From positions 1-8,024 of the forward strand of contig JASLDB010000270.1 of assembly GCA_030151665.1 (NCBI GenBank): 8,024 nucleotides of DNA. Direction: 5' to 3'. This document shows, in pieces, positions 1-4,499 of this stretch. Made by a program: the position numbers and the translations under genes. The stretch comes from Neisseriaceae bacterium (GTDB taxonomy: Bacteria; Pseudomonadota; Gammaproteobacteria; Burkholderiales; Neisseriaceae). How positions within the stretch are numbered: position 1 is the stretch's first letter; the number at the start of each line of letters is the position of its first letter. A model generated the notes under the pieces. It searched no databases and was not told the DNA's origin. It saw only the letters and a list, made by a program, of their open reading frames with translations.

Positions 1-773
1 CCACTAATGCCACCCAACAAATGCCCAATCAAACTATTGGCCACTGTCGCATCAAATACCACGGGATAGTGACCGGTAGCAATATCACGCGCACCCAAGC
101 GGCTCAACGCCCTTTTCGCTGCCATATCACCAATAGCATTAGCTGATAGCAAATCATTGTGACGGCGTGCCATATCATACCAATAATCACGTTGCATACC
201 ATGCTCATCTTGCGCGACCACTGAACAGGATAAACTGTGTCTGGAACTGACTTCATAACCTAAAAAATCATGGCTATTGGCATAAACATATTGGTGATGC
301 CCTACATTCACCGAGGCACCTTCTGAATTGGTGATACGTTCATCCACATCCAATGCTGCTTTTTCGCACTCTTTGGCAATGACAATGGCTTCTTCCACAC
401 TCACTTGCCAAGGGTGGTACAAGTCTAAATCACGAAACTTGGTGGCCATGTATTCTTTTTCAGCCAAGCCTGCACACGCATCTTCACCAGTGTGCTTGGC
501 AATGTCCAAAGCGGCCTGAATCGTATGCGTCAATGCTGCTTCAGAAAAATCAGCACTGCTAGCACGGCCTTTGTGTTGTCCATAAAACACGGTAATGTCC
601 ATGGACTTATCTTGTTGGTATTCAATCTGTTCAATCTCTTGCAAGCGCACATTGACAGCTTGACCCAAGGACTCACTGAAATCCACTTCTGCGCTAGTCG
701 CCCCCAAACGCTTGGCAATGGCGATGGCGCTTGTCGCCAAATCACACAAATCTGTTTTTGCGTAACTAAACAT
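1..773 (-). CDS. pmbA: PmbA/TldE metalloprotease subunit, N-terminal part (3' end outside window)
   Basis: The minus strand is open from ATG at 773 to the left edge without a stop, giving 257 whole codons. PmbA proteins are about 450 residues, so a little over half is present. Visible family marks are an N-terminal alpha/beta region opening MFSYAKTDLCDLA, an NSEGASV segment at residues 149-155, and RALSRLGARDIATGHYPVVF at 221-240 leading into HLLGGISG at the edge. In known systems PmbA (TldE) pairs with TldD in a cytoplasmic zinc protease that unfolds and degrades peptides, for example maturing microcin B17 and degrading the antitoxin CcdA. TldD carries the metal site and PmbA is the partner subunit. 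It is divergent from darP, the same arrangement as in E. coli, which supports the identification. No good Shine-Dalgarno precedes the start. TldD itself is a weaker alternative because the adjacency to darP and the motif wording fit PmbA. Confidence 0.93.
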   Translation of the reverse strand, partial: MFSYAKTDLCDLATSAIAIAKRLGATSAEVDFSESLGQAVNVRLQEIEQIEYQQDKSMDITVFYGQHKGRASSADFSEAALTHTIQAALDIAKHTGEDACAGLAEKEYMATKFRDLDLYHPWQVSVEEAIVIAKECEKAALDVDERITNSEGASVNVGHHQYVYANSHDFLGYEVSSRHSLSCSVVAQDEHGMQRDYWYDMARRHNDLLSANAIGDMAAKRALSRLGARDIATGHYPVVFDATVANSLIGHLLGGIS

Positions 774-903
774 AATACCAACTTGATTGATTTAAAAAGA
801 GCTTCATTGTAACGCAATTTCTTGGCTTCGAAAGGAAATTAGCTGCAAACGCCAGCGATTTTCGGTATCATTTATTGTATTCAATCGATTAGAATTTGGT
901 TTT
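774..903. promoter_or_regulatory. Divergent pmbA/darP intergenic region
   Basis: These 130 bp lie between two divergent starts and must hold both promoters. The leftward promoter has a fair candidate, listed separately. For darP I see only weak rightward candidates: TATCAT at 866-871 or TATTCA at 878-883, neither with a convincing -35 box. No Shine-Dalgarno stands at the usual distance before the darP ATG; an AGGAAA run at 832-837 is far too distant. No hairpin or operator-like palindrome stands out. Confidence 0.6.
806..811 (-). promoter_or_regulatory. Putative -10 box for pmbA
   Basis: On the minus strand the sequence reads TTGCGTTACAATG, with TACAAT (5 of 6 consensus) at 811-806. This would start transcription near 799 and give a leader of about 26 nt before the pmbA ATG. 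A poor -35 match (TTTCGA, 3 of 6) lies 16 nt upstream. The position is sensible and the -10 is good, but the -35 is weak. This is an inference from sequence alone. Confidence 0.4.
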
Positions 904-1431
904 ATGAGTCAAGAAGAAGAATGGGTTAGCAAGACCCAACGTAAAAAAGACATGGACGCCTTACAAGACATGGGCGTAAAACTAACCAAACTGAGTGCTG
1001 ACACGCTCAAGAAGTTACCCATTCCCGAAGATTTACTAGCAGCCCTATTGGACCACAAAAAAATCACGTCCCATAGTGCATTAAAACGCCAATTACAATA
1101 TATTGGCCGCATTATGCGCGATGTTGACCCTGAGCCAATCGAAGCATATTTAATGCGCTTAAAAGGCGAAGACAATGCCCACAATGCAGCGATGCAACGC
1201 ATTGAAGTTTGGCGTGACCGTTTATTGGCTGACGACAATGCATTGACTGAGTTATTAAACGAAGTTCCAAATGCACCTGCCAGTGAAATGCGTACATTGA
1301 TTCGCAATGCTCGCAAAGAAAAAGAACAAAGCAAACCACCCAAATCATTCCGTGCTTTGTTTAAATTATTGCGTCAATACTTGGCTGACCATGACAGTAC
1401 AGCCACATCATCAACAGAAGATGACGAGTAA
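904..1431 (+). CDS. darP: DarP/YjgA ribosome maturation protein (DUF615)
   Basis: This 175-residue protein, slightly shorter than the 183 of E. coli YjgA, is a dual-action ribosomal maturation protein that binds late pre-50S particles and assists assembly of the large subunit. Family marks are WVSKTQRKKDMDALQDMG at residues 7-24, KRQLQYIGRIMR at 61-72, and the highly conserved basic block RTLIRNARKEKEQSKPPKS at 130-148 followed by a short helix. The protein is helical and highly charged, with an acidic, Ser/Thr-rich tail. The ATG at 904 is chosen because it gives the family N-terminus, although no clear Shine-Dalgarno precedes it. Divergence from pmbA matches the arrangement in other proteobacteria. 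The stop overlaps the start of the downstream hydrolase gene, suggesting co-transcription and translational coupling. Confidence 0.95.
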   Translation: MSQEEEWVSKTQRKKDMDALQDMGVKLTKLSADTLKKLPIPEDLLAALLDHKKITSHSALKRQLQYIGRIMRDVDPEPIEAYLMRLKGEDNAHNAAMQRIEVWRDRLLADDNALTELLNEVPNAPASEMRTLIRNARKEKEQSKPPKSFRALFKLLRQYLADHDSTATSSTEDDE

Positions 1432-2404
1432 ACCAGTGACTTACCAAGCGCCTTGGTGGCTTAAAGGTGGACATGTGCAAACGGTTTGGAGCCAAGCGCT
1501 TAAAATCGACACACCCCATTATGAGCGCAAATTGCTGCCCACTTCCTGTGGACAAACCCAAGTCGCTTATGATTTATTGCCTAGTCACCAAGCCAATGCA
1601 CCCGTTGTGGTGCTTTTTCATGGGCTAGAAGGCAGTAGCCATAGCCATTATGCCAAACTCTTGATGCAACATTGTCAAACAAGAGGCTGGCATGGTGCTG
1701 TGCCACATTACCGTGGTTGTGGTAATGTGGCCAACACCAGTCACGTATCTTACCACTCAGGTGACAGCCAAGAAATTGCTTGGATGTTGGCACAAATACA
1801 ATCCTTGTTCCCCAGCAGCCCCATATTGGCAATGGGTGTGTCATTAGGCGGCAATGCATTGGCAAAGTACTTGGGTGAACAAGGCCATCAAGCCTTGCCC
1901 ACAGCAGCAGCTGTCATTAGTGCCCCATTGGATTTATCTGCTGCTGCTAAGGCCTTAAACCATGGTTTAAGTAAAACCTTGTATGCACCCTATTTTTTGA
2001 AGTCATTGCGCCCCAAAGCCCAAGCACAAAAACCATACATTAATAACAGCAAAATTCATTGGCAAGCATTACAACAAGCCAAAACTTTGTTAGACTTTGA
2101 CGATGCATTTACCGCACCATTAAATGGCTTTGTGGATGCACAGGATTATTATCACCAAAGCAGTGCCAAGCCTTGGCTTATGCACATTCAAAAACCTTCC
2201 TTGGTGATAAATGCCGTAAACGACCCGTTCTTACCGGCTAGTGCATTACCAACAGCCAAAGATGTATCCAAACAAGTGTGCTTATTACAACCAAAAGAAG
2301 GCGGACACGTTGGCTTTATACACGGGCGGTTTCCAGGCCAAGCCAATTGGCTGCCCCAAACCGTTTTGGATTTTTTTGCCAATCACCTGCCACAAGCAAA
2401 GTAG
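1421..2404 (+). CDS. yheT: YheT-family alpha/beta hydrolase
   Basis: From the ATG at 1421 this is a 327-residue protein close to the length of E. coli YheT (340). Family marks include WWLKGGHVQTVW at residues 12-23, the oxyanion-hole segment FHGLEGSSHS at 66-75, HYRGCG at 96-101, and the nucleophile elbow GVSLGGN at 139-145 with Ser141. The acid is probably Asp268 (VNDPFLP) and the base His296 (GGHVGFIHG), so a full Ser-Asp-His triad is present. The family is cytoplasmic and resembles yeast and human ABHD carboxylesterases; the natural substrate in bacteria is not firmly known. The reading frame stays open upstream to an ATG at 1307, but that extension lies inside darP and lacks family similarity, so the later start is preferred. 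The gene ends 7 nt before trpC. Confidence 0.92.
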   Translation: MTSKPVTYQAPWWLKGGHVQTVWSQALKIDTPHYERKLLPTSCGQTQVAYDLLPSHQANAPVVVLFHGLEGSSHSHYAKLLMQHCQTRGWHGAVPHYRGCGNVANTSHVSYHSGDSQEIAWMLAQIQSLFPSSPILAMGVSLGGNALAKYLGEQGHQALPTAAAVISAPLDLSAAAKALNHGLSKTLYAPYFLKSLRPKAQAQKPYINNSKIHWQALQQAKTLLDFDDAFTAPLNGFVDAQDYYHQSSAKPWLMHIQKPSLVINAVNDPFLPASALPTAKDVSKQVCLLQPKEGGHVGFIHGRFPGQANWLPQTVLDFFANHLPQAK

Positions 2405-2411
2405 ACAATAG

Positions 2412-3200
2412 ATGAATGATATTTTAGCGAAAATTTTAGACACCAAACACGTTGAAGTAGCAGCAGCCAAAAAGATAGTGGATTTAGACACCATCAAACA
2501 GCAGGCTCTGGCACAAAAGCCAGCCCGACCATTTGTCAAAGCACTACAAGATCGTGCCAATCAAGAACAATGGGCACTGATTGCTGAAATCAAAAAAGCC
2601 AGTCCATCAAAAGGCTTAATTCGCGAAGATTTTAATCCCAGTCAATTGGCCCAAGCTTATGAACAAGCAGGTGCGACTTGCTTATCGGTTTTGACTGATG
2701 AAGATTATTTCCAAGGCTCTTTGGTATTTATTCAAGAAGCGAAAGCAGCTTGTTCATTACCAGTACTGCGCAAAGATTTTATTGTTGATGAATACCAAAT
2801 TTACCAAGCCCGTGCTTGGGATGCGGATGCTATTTTATTAATTGCTGCAGCCCTAAGCCAAACAGAGCTAGAACACTTTGAATCTATTGCCCACCAATTG
2901 GGTATGGGTGTCTTATTAGAAGTGCATCATCCAGAAGAATGGGATAAATGCCGAAATTTAACCACTGAACTTGTGGGTGTCAACAACCGCAACCTCAGAA
3001 CATTTGAAGTCGATTTGCAACAAACCATCGACTTCTTGCCGTTATTACAAGGCAAAACTGTTGTTTCAGAAAGTGGCCTAGCCACACGAAACGATATTCA
3101 ATTAATGAATCAACATGGGATTTTCACCTTTCTAATTGGTGAAACCTTTATGCGTTCAAATGACGTGGGTGCAGCAGTTCATGCATTAATGTCGAATTAA
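2412..3200 (+). CDS. trpC: Indole-3-glycerol phosphate synthase
   Basis: This monofunctional TrpC of 262 residues makes indole-3-glycerol phosphate from CdRP, the fourth step from chorismate to tryptophan, in the cytoplasm. It is a TIM barrel with an N-terminal helical extension (MNDILAKILDTK). Active-site segments by alignment from memory with the archaeal enzyme are EIKKASPSKG at 59-68 (Glu59, Lys61), LRKDFIVDEYQI at 119-130 (catalytic Lys121), LLEVH at 168-172 (Glu170), VGVNNRNL at 188-195 (Asn191) and VSESGL at 218-223 (Ser221). All catalytic positions are kept, so it should be active. No TrpF domain is fused, unlike in E. coli. The start follows yheT by 7 nt with only a weak Shine-Dalgarno, which suggests coupling. 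No other trp gene lies in this window, and I see no leader peptide or attenuator upstream. Confidence 0.97.
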   Translation: MNDILAKILDTKHVEVAAAKKIVDLDTIKQQALAQKPARPFVKALQDRANQEQWALIAEIKKASPSKGLIREDFNPSQLAQAYEQAGATCLSVLTDEDYFQGSLVFIQEAKAACSLPVLRKDFIVDEYQIYQARAWDADAILLIAAALSQTELEHFESIAHQLGMGVLLEVHHPEEWDKCRNLTTELVGVNNRNLRTFEVDLQQTIDFLPLLQGKTVVSESGLATRNDIQLMNQHGIFTFLIGETFMRSNDVGAAVHALMSN

Positions 3201-3214
3201 CGCAACAAGCAATC

Positions 3215-3219
3215 AAGGA
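3215..3219 (+). promoter_or_regulatory. Shine-Dalgarno site of map
   Basis: AAGGA lies 9 nt before the ATG at 3229, in the 28-bp gap after trpC. It is one of only two good ribosome binding sites in the window and confirms the start of map. Confidence 0.75.
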
Positions 3220-3228
3220 CTAAATAAT

Positions 3229-4005
3229 ATGGCCATTATTATTAAAACGGCAGAAGAAATTGAACAAATGCGCATTGCTGGTCGTTTAGCAGCAGAGCTA
3301 TTGGATTACATTACTCCTTTCGTGAAACCAGGCGCCACCACGGAAGAATTGAATCAATTGATTCACAACTACCAAGTTGATGTACAAAAAACCATCCCTG
3401 CCACATTGGGTTATGGAACACCTCCCTTTCCAAAATCGTGCTGCACCTCAGTAAATCAAGTCATTTGTCATGGCATACCTGACAACAAACCATTGAAAAA
3501 TGGTGATATTGTTAATATCGACGTAACCATTATTAACAATGGCTTTCATGGTGATACCAGTCGTATGTTCTTGGTAGGTGACGTATCACCCCATGCCAAA
3601 CGCTTATGCAAGGTTACCCACGAGTGCATGATGTTAGGCATTGAACAAGTCAAACCAGGTGCAAGATTGGGTGATATTGGTTATGCCATTCAGCAACATG
3701 CTGAAAACAGTGGCTATTCTGTGGTACAAGAATTTTGTGGTCATGGTGTCGGTCGTGGTTTTCATGAAGAGCCACAAGTTGTTCACTATGGTAAAAAAGG
3801 CACTGGCGTTGAATTAAAACCCGGCATGATTTTCACCATCGAACCCATGATTAACCAAGGCAAACGCCATTTGCGTATTCTGGCCGATGAATGGACTGTT
3901 GTCACCAAAGACCGCTCTTTGTCAGCGCAATGGGAACATGAAGTTTTGGTAACAGAAACAGGTTACGAAATTTTGACAATTAGCCCTGCTACGCAAAAGC
4001 CTTAA
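3229..4005 (+). CDS. map: Methionine aminopeptidase, type I
   Basis: This 258-residue type Ia enzyme removes the initiator methionine from nascent proteins with small second residues, working at the ribosome after deformylase. It has the pita-bread fold and, like E. coli Map (264 aa), no N-terminal zinc-finger extension. The five metal ligands are all present: Asp98 (NIDVT), Asp109 (FHGDTSRMF), His172 (CGHGVGRGFHEEPQV), Glu205 (TIEPM) and Glu236 (WEHEVLV). The substrate-contact histidines His81 (CHGIPD) and His179 (FHEE) are also present. The enzyme should be fully active. It follows trpC by 28 nt with its own good Shine-Dalgarno, so it is probably on the same transcript while being translated independently. 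No clear terminator follows; the next gene is 99 bp downstream. Confidence 0.98.
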   Translation: MAIIIKTAEEIEQMRIAGRLAAELLDYITPFVKPGATTEELNQLIHNYQVDVQKTIPATLGYGTPPFPKSCCTSVNQVICHGIPDNKPLKNGDIVNIDVTIINNGFHGDTSRMFLVGDVSPHAKRLCKVTHECMMLGIEQVKPGARLGDIGYAIQQHAENSGYSVVQEFCGHGVGRGFHEEPQVVHYGKKGTGVELKPGMIFTIEPMINQGKRHLRILADEWTVVTKDRSLSAQWEHEVLVTETGYEILTISPATQKP

Positions 4006-4075
4006 GTTTTCTTTATGAAAATCGCATAAAGTGATTGCATTAATTGTCAATTTAGATTAATTTATGGGTATTGTT

Positions 4076-4084
4076 TGACATAAT
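4076..4084 (+). promoter_or_regulatory. Putative extended -10 promoter of the HTH gene
   Basis: TGACATAAT at 4076-4084 reads as an extended -10 element (TGn followed by CATAAT, 5 of 6 consensus). A start point near 4091 would leave a very short leader of about 14 nt that still contains GGA. An overlapping TTGACA at 4075-4080 looks like a -35 box but has no suitable -10 before the ATG. A TTGTCA at 4044-4049 is a possible alternative -35 at non-ideal spacing. Confidence 0.35.
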
Positions 4085-4088
4085 TCTT

Positions 4089-4097
4089 AAGGAAAAG
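4089..4097 (+). promoter_or_regulatory. Shine-Dalgarno site of the HTH gene
   Basis: AAGGAAAAG stands just upstream of the ATG at 4105, with AGGA 11 nt before it. It supports that start for the small regulator. Confidence 0.65.
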
Positions 4098-4104
4098 ACT
4101 GGAT

Positions 4105-4389
4105 ATGGACCAGGATTTATTTGACATCCGCAAACTACGCAAAACACTCGGCATGAACCAGCGTGAGTTCTGGAGTGAAATTGGCGTAACCCAATCTGGC
4201 GGCTCTCGATATGAATCAGGCCGAAATATACCCAAGCCAGTCCAAGAGCTTTTGCGATTAGTGTATTGCGAAAAAATCGACTTGGCCGCGGTTAATAAAA
4301 TTGACCTAATCGTCGCAGAACTTTTAAAGGAACGCGACCCAGAGCTTTACCATACGTTAAAAGAGATGGCTGAGTATTACTCTGAGTAG
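4105..4389 (+). CDS. Small XRE-type helix-turn-helix protein
   Basis: This 94-residue protein is probably a cytoplasmic DNA-binding regulator. Residues 6-55 form the HTH domain: a first helix around DIRKLRKTLG, a second with NQREFWSEIG (18-27), the turn, then the putative recognition helix TQSGGSRYESGR (29-40) and a closing helix PVQELLRLV (45-53). The QSGGSRYESG wording resembles a family I recall from betaproteobacteria, usually annotated only as a helix-turn-helix protein with no assigned target. The remaining 40 residues are predicted helical and charged (IDLIVAELLKERDPELYHTLKEMAEYY) and could mediate dimerisation. There is no sensor or toxin-like domain, and no toxin gene beside it, so an antitoxin role is not supported. 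It has its own good ribosome binding site and a likely promoter; nearby inverted repeats suggest autoregulation. The exact function is unknown. Confidence 0.85.
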   Translation: MDQDLFDIRKLRKTLGMNQREFWSEIGVTQSGGSRYESGRNIPKPVQELLRLVYCEKIDLAAVNKIDLIVAELLKERDPELYHTLKEMAEYYSE

Positions 4390-4404
4390 TGTTGTTTTCG
4401 ACAC

Positions 4405-4434
4405 AAAAAAAACCTGTCTTCTGACAGGTTTTTT
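4405..4434. terminator. Bidirectional rho-independent terminator after the HTH gene
   Basis: A 12-bp perfect stem pairs 4407-4418 with 4423-4434 (core CCTGTC/GACAGG) around a TTCT loop. The rightward strand ends in six T; the leftward strand ends in eight T (A-run 4405-4412). It begins 16 nt after the HTH stop codon and can stop transcripts from both sides, including any readthrough from valS. Confidence 0.92.
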
Positions 4435-4448
4435 GCTATTTAAGGAAT

Positions 4449-4489
4449 AAAAAATACCCCAACCCAAAAGGGCCAGGGCATTTTGGTAT
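4449..4489 (-). terminator. Likely valS terminator
   Basis: On the minus strand, starting 11 nt after the valS TAG, ATACC (4489-4485) pairs with GGTAT (4458-4454). Inner CCC/GGG pairing with internal loops follows, then a run of six T (4454-4449). The stem is imperfect, but position and U-tract fit an intrinsic terminator. The stronger bidirectional hairpin further on would act as a backup. Confidence 0.6.
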
Positions 4490-4499
4490 AAATACAACA

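Larger units (their letters stand above)
4006..4104 (+). promoter_or_regulatory. map-HTH intergenic region with inverted repeats
   Basis: This AT-rich 99-bp gap holds several symmetric elements. CTTTATG (4011-4017) is inverted as CATAAAG (4025-4031) around a 7-nt loop, with no T-run after it. AATTGTCAATT (4042-4052) is a perfect 11-bp palindrome. TAATTGTCAA (4041-4050) is the exact reverse complement of a site inside the end of map (3973-3982). These could be operator sites for the HTH protein next door, but that is inference. Confidence 0.4.

Noticed and set aside
530..817. Open frame of 95 codons on the minus strand overlapping the pmbA start
   Set aside because: It is a different frame over the same strand as pmbA, with no family resemblance; the pmbA frame carries conserved motifs throughout.
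909..1343. Open frame of 144 codons antisense to darP
   Set aside because: It lies entirely opposite a well-conserved gene and the translation shows no recognisable domain; it is most likely a shadow of darP codon use.
1307..1420. Longer start for the hydrolase, adding 38 residues
   Set aside because: The extension lies inside darP and reads as low-similarity sequence, while the family N-terminus begins at the ATG at 1421.
2165..2177. Palindrome GCCAAGCCTTGGC inside the hydrolase gene
   Set aside because: It is within conserved coding sequence (AKPWL) with no second copy seen; probably a by-product of codon use.
4011..4031. CTTTATG/CATAAAG hairpin after map as a terminator
   Set aside because: The stem is short and AT-rich and no T-run follows on the plus strand, so it is kept only as an inverted repeat.
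4105..4389. HTH protein as the antitoxin of a toxin-antitoxin pair
   Set aside because: No small partner gene lies on either side; the flanks are map and a convergent valS behind a terminator.
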